Positions 14,246 to 24,918 of a stretch of 64,000 nt of DNA are shown piece by piece. Below the pieces are notes generated by a model. That model did no database searches, was not told where the DNA came from, and was given only the letters and a program-made list of their open reading frames with translations. A program made the translations under genes and the position numbers. Each line of letters opens with the position of its first letter. Within the stretch, counting starts at the first letter, position 1. The stretch comes from Erythrocercus mccallii (lineage: Eukaryota; Chordata; Aves; Passeriformes; Dicruridae), in NCBI GenBank assembly GCA_013397435.1, contig VZRG01000271.1:62001-126000 (forward strand). Direction: 5' to 3'.

Positions 14246-14663
14246 TTATCACAGTAACTATTGCTTACCTATACTAAACCACTAGAACTGCTTGAAACTT
14301 GAAACTTGTGTACTGTCACAAATAGGAATGGACCAATCGCTGGTTTACAAATCGCTACAATTATATAAGATTGCAACTTGAAATGAGAACTTACAACTGC
14401 ATACAGATAGGATACACTTATGCAACTTAACAAATGCCTGACTTTTAGTTTATAACAATACTGTGATGCATTAGTGTATGGGGAGCAAAATTGTGGATGA
14501 AGGATTGTTGATTTTTTGGAACATTTGTGTTCTCTTCCAAGAAGATTAACCCAACTGCACTTTTTTGGTCAAACTTAGTAATGTCAAAAGTAGTGAAAAG
14601 ATGGTTAAAAGCACAGGGTTGCAAGCAGAACTATTTTCCTAGGTTACTTCCTGGAGAAGTGGC

Positions 14664-14678
14664 AAAAAAAAAAAAAAA
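14664..14678 (+). repeat. A15 homopolymer
   Basis: An uninterrupted run of 15 A lies about 400 bp from the LTR edge. No recognisable retroposed gene precedes it. Confidence 0.9.
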
Positions 14679-15490
14679 GAAATTTCACTATTAACAATTT
14701 TTACCATTTAACTTACATATTGCAGGCTTTTCCTTGTGAAAAGCCTTGAACATATTTTCCTACCCAGAGGAGCAAATATGCACACAGACCTCTTTGGATA
14801 TGTATTCTCAATTTTGTTTCATACATCTATTATATGTTCCTCCTTTAGTATTCCTCCTCCTGCTGCTGCTGTATGTTTTTTTTTCCAAGGCATTTTCAGG
14901 TCTAGGAAAAAATCGGGACACAAATATGCAGTACGCAGCGCGGCATTTATGGAAATCTCTGATTTGCTCTGAACTGTAAATTCTAAATAATGATAAGTGG
15001 AATTACTGCTGTAATTATCTTTCTGTGGGGAACATTTCTAACTTGAAATATAAAGCCTGCCTATTAAATAACATTTATCAGGAATGTTTCCTTAGGCATA
15101 GATTTCAGAATTGTATTTTATTTTTATCTTGAGCAAGATCTGACTCTGCACCGTTTGTTAGAGACAGAGAGAATAACTAGAACAGGCAAATGCCTCATAG
15201 GCAACAGGAAAGCCAGTGGAGAGATGAAAGATGAGCTTCCAGCAGCTGCAGAAAGGATATACACTTCAAGGGTGCCCCATAAGCCTTATAAAGCAATAAA
15301 GGAAAGAAAACAACATTATGAAGGGTCCTGACAGTCATAAAATTCCAAAAATGGCAAGGATTGCTTTCATTATATAAAGTGTTCGTTAAAGCTTTAAATA
15401 ATGAAATAAACCCTTGACACTGAGAATGGAAACCTTCACTGTTCAACCAGCCTCTGTTTACTTTACAATAATCCAGGCCATAAAAGTAGT

Positions 15491-15601
15491 GCCGCACGAA
15501 TTCCCCGTTCCGGGGGAGCTCCGGGATGCCCCGGGACCACGCAGTTCCCGCAGGGCGCCCAAAGCGCGGGATCTCCGCAGCTCACCCGGCTCCTGGCCCC
15601 G
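15491..15601. promoter_or_regulatory. Compact CpG cluster in intron 1
   Basis: I count 14 CpG dinucleotides in 111 bp, inside an intron that is otherwise strongly CpG-depleted. The stretch is very GC-rich, with several ccggg/cccgg motifs and a gcgcggg box. It is too short for a standard CpG island call. It could be an unmethylated regulatory site or promoter remnant, or the GC-rich part of a transposable element together with the adjoining sequence to about 15910. No TATA box or clear initiator is visible. Confidence 0.4.
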
Positions 15602-15910
15602 TGCCACCCCCTGGCAGACACCCCTGCTCCCCAGCCCTGCCAGCCCCCAGAAAGATGGAGTCACAGAATCCCTGGGATTGTTGTAATTGGCTTCAATTGG
15701 GTATTTCAGGGTTCCTTTTAGGGGGTTTCCCCTCTCCTCCCCCCTGGCTTTTTTTCCCTTTCTTTTGAAGCCCAGGAATGTTTTTGGATATTGGAAAAAT
15801 GTGCTGAAGGCTTTGGGACCAGAAAGTGAGTGGGGAAGCTCATTAAGGGGTCTTCTGGGATTCCAGGTGGAGATATTAATAAATGGTTTCTATACAAAAT
15901 TATTTGCTGC
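15602..15910 (+). other. Unidentified element downstream of CpG cluster, possible LTR 3' half
   Basis: C-rich sequence passes into a segment with two ATTGG motifs (about 15686-15702), T- and C-rich tracts, and an AATAAA at about 15879 followed by T-rich sequence. With the preceding CpG cluster this resembles a GC-rich promoter followed by a polyadenylation signal, as in an LTR or a degraded retroposon. I cannot name a family, and there is no clear terminal repeat or target-site duplication. The ORFs at 15414-15686 and 15687-15926 have no recognisable domain. Confidence 0.25.
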
Positions 15911-18900
15911 TCACATACTTCTTTAAAACAGTAGAATTTGAATTAAAACTAAGTACTTTGCAGGTTATGCAGCAGATACTTAATTACTCTATCAAAAGAT
16001 AGGGAAGAAAGTATTTATTTTGAACAGGAATACTTTCCAAATTCAGAAGACCTTGAATCTCTTATTTCAACCCTGTTAAAATAGTTTACCTTCTCTGTTA
16101 ATAGCATAATCTGTTTAAATATTTTCTTCTGAATTAGAACCCTCTTTAGGAAACATTTTAAGCTTCACATTGTAAGTACATGTGGAACACTCTTCCTTAT
16201 CTTTCACTGAAGTTCAGCCATTTTCTGCTTTGCTTGCAACAAACAGGAACAAAATGTACCCTTGGGGGAAGAGGGAAATTCCATATAGGTGGGTAAAATT
16301 GTCACCTTTAAAAAAAAATTGAAACCTTGAAGCTACAGCATAAGCTCCTTAAAGGCACTTGAGCAGTTCTGTAATTTATGGCACTGGTTGCAGTGAAAGT
16401 GTGGGATCCCATCAATTTTTCTGCCCACTGCCATAGTTTGCCATTTGTTTGTTCATCCTAGTTCTGAACAGTTTTCTAAGCTGCTGCTGTGGTTAAACAC
16501 AATTTTGAAAAGACATTGGAAAAGAAAATTACTCCTGATATATATATTTTTGTGTTCTTGTACGTGTTACATGATATATTTGCGGAGTTCTGGTATCTCT
16601 GTACTTCCACCCTCCAAAATGAAATCTTTTGTCTCTTGGCGTATTTTTGGGAGACCAGACAGAGAGACTGTCTGCATCATGAGTGGGAGAAGTAAATGAC
16701 TCACAGTTCTCTTTATGAGGAGCTTTGTTTCATTCAAATCCCTCTTGCCAAGATGCTGACACTGAATTTGAGTCATCAGCAATAAACAAGTCATACAGAA
16801 AATTGAATCTTTAGAGGGCAGAAAATCATGGGTAAAGGAAAGACACTCACCGGTGAGCTCTGTGTTAGTCTGTGCTTGAGAGGAGTTATTGATTGCATTA
16901 TTTCCCGTGGTGGATTTTTCCATAAGTGCCTTAAACTAATTCAAAGTCCCAGCCTGAAATTTCATTTTGAAAACATGTATGTGTAGTGAAAACAGTAGCA
17001 TCAGTCAGGCTTCGAGATCACGGAGTATAAAATTGAGTTTTCACTGCCCAAAAAAGGTGATTTTAGTCCCTGGTTTTGTCATTAGCTTTTTACCTATGCT
17101 GTATCATGAAAGGCTGAGATCAGTAAGATTTTTTGGCATCTTCCAGGAAAAAAGAAAGATGTGGTTAAATTTAGCTTTTATTGGGTTTGGTTATTTCTTT
17201 TTCCTGTCCTGTATAATGCAATAATTTTGAATAAATTTACTTCATGTATCGTGGTAGCAGCGCTTTAGGACTGCATGTGTTTGTTTTCAGAAGTGATAAT
17301 AGATCAGCTAATAGGTATTTCGATTGAAAATGAAACTTTTGTACTATATCAACTCTAAGAATTTTACTTTCATGGAAGCAGCACAGCACCTTATTTTTCT
17401 GTGGTACCAGTTTCTAATCACTCTCAGCTTTGAAAGCGCAAATGCTTTAAAGAAGGGTGGAAATGCACAGATATTTTCATGTGGAAATATTTTCACATTT
17501 AATAACCTTCCCTTCAACAAAACACTAAGAAGGCGATAATTTGCTGATTACAAAATGTGCCTTTTCATTTCTGGTTTAAGATGTGATTCAGTGTAGGACA
17601 TGACATACAAATGGATGGAGCTGACTCATGGAGAGGCCCAGAAGGGGGATAGGATAATGGGAAAGACTTCAACATTTACAGGCATTTCTTGTTCCTCAAA
17701 GTGTCTTGCCCAATGTGGAGTATCCCCAGGGGCTCTCTATTACCCTGGTGTTCCTTTCTTACTCGTGAAGGTTTTGTGCTGTAGTTATATTGCTCTGACC
17801 TGCCTGCCCCAGCTTTAGACGAGGAAGAAATCCAGCATTTTGGAAGGAAAGAGGAAAACCCAGTAAATTCTCAAAGAAAACTCAGGGTCTAACGCAAACA
17901 GTAACAGTTGTGATGAGCATAGTCGAATGAACTTACACTCTGGCATGGCTTTGCTAAATATAGCTGCAGAAGACTTGTCTGCAGGCACTGGTGTCAGAGA
18001 ACATTGCCATCTGCAGCTGGGGAAGCAGCAGAAACGGGGGTACAAATGACAAATAAAAGAGATGGCAGTGGGATTACAGACTGCCAGAGCCCTGCTCCTG
18101 TACTCGGCTCAACTGGGCAACCTTCCTCCTTGGAGGGGTGGATGATCTTTCTTTCACGCTGTCCTTTTCATTGCAAACATGGCATTTTCCCTCTTGTGCC
18201 CAGAGACACTCTCTAAGACTTGTTTCAATAGGAATGAACTTCTTTTGGTGAAAGAGGGTCAGTGTACTGCATGCCTGTTGTTCAGCAGCCCTTGGACAGC
18301 CAATTTTAAATATGGAAAAAAGCAGGGTAACATTTGCTCACTGTTGGTGCATTCAGGGCTCTCGGGTTTGGGCTTTGCTCTCCCCTGCTGACCCTTGGGC
18401 ACAGGACCCCCCAGGGAATACGCCTGTGGCCTCCCATGGTGGAAACTTGTCAGATACCAGTGGAGATGAGGAAGGAAAGAGCAACGTGTCCAGGGGGAAA
18501 AAATCTGGAGAGTGCTGATGCAAACAGGAGGTTGAGATCCTTGGGTGCAGTGAAGTGAATGCAGCCTAGGAGGAGGGGAGTGAGAAGGACGGCAGGGGTT
18601 GGGGACCAGCTGTGGGATGAAGCTGAGAAGTAGCAGAGCTGGACAGAGCACTTGGGAGCAGAGCCAAGGCCAGGGGATGGGGCAAGAGCCATGGCAGAAG
18701 ACAGGCAGGCAGAGCAGAGGCCTGCAGGGAGCTGCTAAATGGAGAAGCCACCTTTCAGCAGAGTGGCATTATGTGATGGTGTCTTGTCCCAGGGACACCC
18801 ATCCTCAGAGTGCCCTGCAGCCACATGCTCCTTCTGCTCCTACACATCCTTAGTGCTGGTGTCTTGTCATCATCCATTCATCCGTGGCCTGGCCTTTTCC

Positions 18901-21900
18901 TTAAACCCATTGCCAGCCTTGACCCTGTGCAAGGAGATCTAAATTTGCAGGGGCTTCGGAGAGTGGATAGAAAACCCAATGCATTCTGTCTGCTCAAAAG
19001 ACATTGTGGGTGAGACCCTTTCCCCTCCTTGAGTCTGCTGGCTTTTCAAGAGTTAGTTAAAAACAGAAAAGTACCATAAATCCTTTTTTCCCATGGCAAG
19101 AAAGTATAGTTCCTGTTATCCTGTTGATACTCTCGAAAAACCAAGACTAAATGCAGCATTGAGCTGTGCAAGAACATGAGCTAGGTGGACCTAACTGGAA
19201 GGGGGTTTGCTCCTCAGATGATAGATGTAAAATTATCACATTTGTTTGCAAAGGAGGGAAGGACATAGTCCAAAGGTATTAGTGTTGTGTTGAGAAAGCT
19301 GAGTGAATGGTGATTTATCATAAGAACAGAGTTTAAGCTCACCTAACCTTTGGTGAGCTGTGCTTAGTATATCTTTAGAGCTTACAAAATGAGTTCAATG
19401 TAGCTTTGAAATGCAATAGTTTTACATATGTTGTAATAATATATTAATGAATAAGGAGCTATTGTTTATAATCTAAAGTCAATCTACATGAAAAAAAAAA
19501 GAATAATACGAATAGCATTAATCCTGATAAATTAAGCATAGTACTTTCTCAGAGTATGTGATACACTTGACTTCCTTCCACCTCAAAATAGTGAAAGTGA
19601 TGCTACAGTGAAAATTGTGGAGATTTTATATTTTGCTTTTGCATGTTTTTTATAGTTGGTGACTTGGAAAATGATGGACATGATTATAGAAAGTTTAGTG
19701 ATAATTCCGAATTAATGTGCTGTTTGCTCCTGGAAACAGAAATATTTTTGTAATAAATTGTCTCAAAAACTCATTGGTGATTTTTTTGGTAGATTCAGTG
19801 GTCTGGGGAAAGATTCACTATTGTTTCTGCTCAGAGTAATTCTCTAATGGTGAACTTCCAAAGAGTGAGTCTGGATACCAATTTGAATAAAAGATTATTA
19901 CTGACAAGAGATAACACTTGGTTTTTAATTTTCCCACTTTGGTGTCAAAGAAATAGCTGGTGTCTGTCATTTTGTTCCATTAAGACAATATATGTTGATA
20001 AACTAATGGAAGAAACTTTAAGGCAGGAATGGGTGCTGGTTGCATGAGCCATGTCTGGAATGTATAGCTTGAGGCATTGATTTGCAGGTGTATGTACTAC
20101 CATATGAGTGGAAGAGTAACCAACAGTCAAGCACCTGTTTTTAGTAGTTTCATATCTAAAATGACATTGTCAGCTTGCACATACCACAAATGAGCTGTGG
20201 TTCTCAATAGGGTACCTCTGTTCTCCTAAAAGAGCAATAGTAAAATAAGAAAGCAAAATTTTTACTGAGGCATGAATGCATAAGACTTTGGCGTTGATGA
20301 GCACAGGACGTCTACAGTAATTTGTTTAGCAACAGTTTGAAAGAAAAATTTATTCACATTTTATAATTTTCAAATAAAAGCAAACACATTTTTTCATTAA
20401 AACATTTTAATGAAGTGTTATCTATTGTTACTGTCTGGTTTGTGAGAAGCCAATGATTACAACGGAGAGGGAGCTTGTTTCACTAGCTTGAACACATGCC
20501 AGAAGTGTTCAAAATGGGAAGAAATGTGCTTGAAAAGTCAGTGGGTTTGAACTTTAAAGGCTTAGGACCTCTTGCCAAGTCTGCCACTTCTTCCCTGTGT
20601 AAATATGGGAATGTTATCATTTGAAGTGCTTCGGTCTGGCTCTCCCCATTTAAAAACGCAGATATTTTAGCTGACTTCTTTTGTAGAGCAGTTTGAGATA
20701 TGGTAGTGAAGAGTATAGGTGTTATTTTAAGGACTGTTTTTGAAGCAGGGGTGAGAGGTTGGCTCAGGACACTGGCAGAGAGGTTTGGAGAATTTTGCCT
20801 CCTTATTGCTTACTGGAACCATTCCCAAGAAAAGGTGTTTCAGCAAGGCATAGCAATTAAAGATGTTTTTATGTAGTTATTGATTTCAGACCAGCAGACA
20901 TTGGTGCTAATTTAGCACCCATTTGCCAGAGCAGCTGGGATTGAAATGAGTGTTTTTCCCTTGGTGAGTGATGTCCTTAGGTAAAGGTTGAGCACAGGGA
21001 TGGAAGAGCACAAACAGGCTCACGTTGCCATGTCCAGCTGGACACTACAGTTAGTCAAAGCTTCTCTTCTTTTTGTGGTTTCCACCCTCCTAAGCCCTCA
21101 ACCTATCTCAATATACAAGTCCAATGTTGCAAGTGAGCTTTAGCTGCATGATGAGTCTCACAATAACAGATAGGCGTGTTGAAAGGACAGGGAATATGGT
21201 GTTATTTAAAAAAATCTTTGAATTGTAAAAGTTAACCCTCTTTTTAGTTTCTGGAGTAGCTTATATTGAACACAAGCCTGTATTAAATTCAATATTTAGC
21301 TCCAGAGTCAGGAGTGTATATCTGCTTTGGTGCCAAACTGCTCCCGAACTCTCAAGAAGATTGAAAGTATATGTTTTGTTCTACATGACTAATTATGTGT
21401 CATTTTTTGTTAGAGAACTTTTATAGAGACATGTTTTTAAATCTTCATATTAAAAAAACACAGCTTATGTGGGGAAGCTTGAGATGTAGTTAAGTGTCAC
21501 TTCAATTGAATTTAGGAAATACAGACATTTGTCTCTAAATTTTTTTTGATACTTTAGTGGAAAGCCAGACAAAGCCTTTATGGTACTATTTTCTAGTGGA
21601 TCTGTTGTAGATCTGGGTTTTTTTGGTTTTGTTCCTTAGTACTGCTCAGAAATTAGCTAAAACATTTACATTGCAGAAATGATATAGCAGCAGTTTCAAG
21701 TCTTTTGTGCCTTACATGCTTGATTAGAAAAATCCCATTAATGACAGAAAATACTAATCAGTGCTGTGTTTTGCCAGCCACTACAAGCCCACTCATTCTA
21801 TATAATCCATTGTTTATTAACCTAATGAAGGTCATTGCAGCTTTTGAAAGCTTGTGTGCACATCAAAATGGTTTTAAAACTCTGTGCTGCTGGACTTTGT

Positions 21901-22122
21901 TGCTGAAATAAGTCAAGGTTGGGTATTTTCTTGCCAGAATGGCTCTGGCCTAAACTGAGCTTTTTCTGGGTGGAGTGGTCATTCTGTGCTTTTCATTTGT
22001 TCATTCTAATTGCCAGGACAGATGAACAGTGCAGTGGTGGCTAAGCTGATGGTGCTGCCATTAAGCAGCCAGACACTGTCTTTATCCACATCTTATTGAT
22101 TTTCCTTTTCTTTTCTTGGCAG

Positions 22123-22194
22123 GTGACATCACACAGAAGGGATATGAAAAGAAGAGATCAAAATTAATTGGGGCCTACCTGCCACAGCCTCCCG
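22123..22194 (+). CDS. DIP2C: DIP2C coding exon (probable exon 2): start of DMAP1-binding-type region
   Basis: 72 nt, entered in phase 1 (completes a Gly codon begun in exon 1) and left in phase 1. The translation contains DITQKGYEKKRSKLIGAY followed by LPQPP. This is the hallmark N-terminal block of DIP2 proteins, which in the family directly follows a Glu/Leu-rich helix encoded upstream. It belongs to the DMAP1-binding-type domain. The LIGAYLPQPP ending favours paralogue DIP2C over DIP2A and DIP2B, which diverge after KKR. DIP2 proteins are large, mainly cytoplasmic proteins with two adenylate-forming domains. Fly and yeast homologues affect diacylglycerol pools, and vertebrate DIP2C is strongly expressed in the nervous system (family knowledge). 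The acceptor is ttttcttggcag and the donor g|gtatgt. Introns of more than 22 kb and 12 kb flank it. The initiator Met is not in the window. Confidence 0.95.
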
Positions 22195-24434
22195 GTATGT
22201 GTATCTGTGCTTGTGATATATGAAGATGTCAAGTGTACTGATAGTTGCCACTGTAGAAATCTACATCTCTGAAGAAATATATGTGGCAGAAACAAAGCTA
22301 TTGTTATGCAGAATAAGCTTATTCCATCCATTTTATGTGTATTTTTATATATATGTCTGCTTTGATGTGCGTGTACATTTTTTACATACGTTGGTGTGGG
22401 TTTGGCAGTCATGTCTGGAAAATTAAGTAAGCCTGGGCTTGTTAGAGAGGCATTGTTTGTTGGAAGGAATTCAAGAATCCACAGGAAAACGTGATGTCCT
22501 AACTCATTAATATCTTAGCCATGTGAAGTTTTCTGAACAGAAGGATGCACAAGAGTGGAAGAGAACCTTGGATCTTTGTAACTTCTTCCATTTCTGGGTT
22601 TCTTGTCCAAGTCTCACTTTTGAAGACACTAGAGAGACCATCAATGTCCTTAGAGTTCAGCTTGTCCTAAGGTGTGTGGGCAGCTGACATTTTACACATA
22701 CCTGGTTTTAGTATTAAGGGATGGGCTGCATACACTTGCCCAAAAGGTGTAAAAATACCTTCAAACTAAATTTAATAATGTATTGCTTCATTGAATTTAT
22801 TTCATATATATGTTTAAGAACTTCCCAGAGTTCTTTTACTCTTGTGAAGCACTGGATCATGAAGTCCAATGTGTAGTTGTAGGTATTGGTGTAGACCTCT
22901 CTTCTGTCTTGCTCTCAGAGGGGTGTGCCCGTGCATTCCTGGTCTCACTGTCTTTACAGAAGCTCCACCTGGGCTTGGCTGTTCTCAGAGCCTTGGCATT
23001 AGTTTCTCCTTCTTTTACAAAATCCTTCCTTTTTAGTGGAATTGATGGGATTTTATTTACACTGCTGGTGTGTGAAGGCATTGCCTTGTTCTCTCTTTGT
23101 CAGATTTATATATATATATATTGGCTAGCTCTATAGCAGGATGCTGATTTTGTGCCTTTGGATTTCACTTGGTCTGCTCCACTGGTGGGAACTCCACAAC
23201 AGAGATCAGTGCTACAGACACCTGTTTTCTGAAGTGATACAGCCTGGTTTGACGGTGTCTGTGACATTCCCGAACCATTGGGAGCCATTAGAGAATGAAT
23301 CAAATCAACAGAATTACAATACCAGAAGTGCAGTATATTAAATTTCTGGGTATTTATTGATCCAACTCGACTATCAGACATACATTAGTCTTCACAACTG
23401 GTTTTCATGAGACCTGCTTAGATTTGCTGGGTTATGGAGAACCTCACAGCAACCCTCAGTGCAGCGGCACAGTTGGTACCAGAATCTTTTTTTTAGTTGT
23501 TGCTCTCCTTTCTTCACGCAGGCAAATAGAGCTGTATCTCCAGAAAGCTCACAGTCTTCTGGTCAAACTAATATCCATGGCTGAAACTACTGGGGCTTCA
23601 TATGCATGTAATGATGAAAGAGAGAACAGGGAAAACCTCACAGATTTACCTTTCAAGGTCTCTACTGTGATACTTAAGTTTTTCAGTGTAAGGAGAAGCA
23701 GAGGGTTCTCTGTAAGCCAGTCCTGTGGTGAGATCCATTCAATAATTTGAAGAGGTCATGACTGAGAATGTAGCTGATTTAGAGCTGTTTTAAAGATGGG
23801 ATAAAATGGAATGAATATCTTCTGCTCAGCCAATTGCCGGAAAACCCCTCACATGGATGTGGAATATGGATAAGTGAAGGTAATAGGATCAAGAAAAAAA
23901 AAGTATTGAAATATTGTCCACTGTTTTCTTGTAAATATATTAAGCTCAATCATTTAGCTGATGGCTAAATGGATTATTTTATTATAGTGGAAGACACTAC
24001 TTCTGCTGTATTAAAGTATTTTCCTCCATAAAGGGATACTATTTGTGCTTGGGTCTTTTTCTGTCTTTGTACTTTTTGTTTGTTTTGTTGTGTTACCTTT
24101 TGGACAAAACTTGAAAAGGTTCGATTTGATATAATCCTTCTAAGACCTTGCTCATCTGAATGGCTTTATAGGTCCCTGCTCACTAGGAAGGGGGAGGTGA
24201 ATCCTTTCCAAGAAAAAGTAGGATGACAAAACAGATGCTGTCTTTTGTAAGCCTCTGTTAATATCTCAACAATCGCATACATGACCAATGAGCCTTTTTT
24301 TAAAAAAAAAAATTGTAACCTGTTTTGATGGGGAATGCAAGAATTTATAAGCTTTGACAGACTTGGATCTTGGTGTTATAAGGGTATTAAAGTTTTAGAG
24401 ATATTTTAAACCAGTATGGAAACAGACATTACTT

Positions 24435-24918
24435 TTGCTGGGATTGGAGGCTTTGGGAAAGGGCAGGAATTTGCATTCTGTGACTGTGTTCAACAAACTA
24501 AAGGAAATCCAAAGGCATTTCCCCTCTGCTGGGACATCCCAGTCCTCCCGCTGCACCTTTGCTAACATTCCTAACGCCCATGTTGGCAGAGTGGAACATC
24601 GACCCGCGTTGGCTCCGTGGGTGTCCTGTGGTGTCTGTGCGTGCGTGTGCGTGTGTGCTCTACTGCATGGGGGCAGCAGCTCCACTCGTTGCTGTAACAA
24701 ATGTAAAAAAACTAAACGTGAATTAATTAGTTTTTTTCAACTTGTTACAGCAGCGAATGGAGCTGCCGCGGTACGGTGTAGACTGCAACACAGTGAAGGA
24801 GCTGCCAGAAGAATGCTCCGCACTGCCAACATTGGTGTCTGTGACATCCGGGAAGCGGCCGCTAGAGAGAGAGCAGCCAGCACAGCAGGAAACCGGCCTC
24901 TCTTTTATTTTCGTTTTG
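24435..24918 (+). other. Candidate alternative first exon of DIP2C (speculative)
   Basis: An ORF opens at ATG 24435 and stays open to 25007 (190 codons), the longest in the window. It crosses a patch with about 19 CpGs in 24541-24860, including a gcggccgc octamer at 24853-24860. At 24918 there is a good donor context (ttttg|gtgagc). A transcript spliced there would leave one base of a codon, exactly the phase needed by DIP2C exon 3. The predicted protein has no recognisable domain and a Cys/Val-rich segment from a TGCG repeat. The ORF may be a by-product of the inverted repeat, and a matching phase occurs by chance one time in three. No TATA box is evident. Confidence 0.2.
24573..24835. repeat. 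Imperfect long inverted repeat (foldback element)
   Basis: The core arms 24676-24715 and 24727-24766 match in inverted orientation at 35 of 40 positions without gaps, around an 11-nt loop. Outside the core the arms are diverged but still show matching blocks, for example tgttggcag at 24581-24589 opposite its complement at 24823-24831. The left arm is 30 nt longer in this interval, largely from a (TG/CG)n expansion at about 24636-24658. The structure could be a foldback or MITE-type DNA transposon, an inverted duplication, or a transcribed hairpin. I do not recognise a known family, and terminal or target-site repeats are not defined. Confidence 0.7.

Larger units (their letters stand above)
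1..22122 (+). other. DIP2C: DIP2C intron 1 (3' part; upstream boundary outside window)
   Basis: This stretch has no convincing coding exon and ends at a good acceptor (pyrimidine-rich tract, then ggcag) at 22122. The first downstream exon starts in phase 1 and lacks the DIP2 initiator methionine, so exon 1 must lie more than 22 kb upstream. Identified contents, listed separately, are a 22/24-bp tandem duplication, a TG/TA tract, a 40-bp tandem duplication, a CR1 3' fragment, an antisense LTR, a 15-A run, and a CpG cluster with adjoining possible repeat. The remainder, including 3586-6196, 7851-13774 and 15911-22122, is AT-rich sequence in which I recognise nothing. The many 60-130 codon ORFs here show no recognisable domain. 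Confidence 0.8.

Noticed and set aside
18040..18870. G- and C-richer block with overlapping ORFs on both strands
   Set aside because: Very few CpGs, no recognisable protein, and no repeat signature. Composition alone explains the ORFs.
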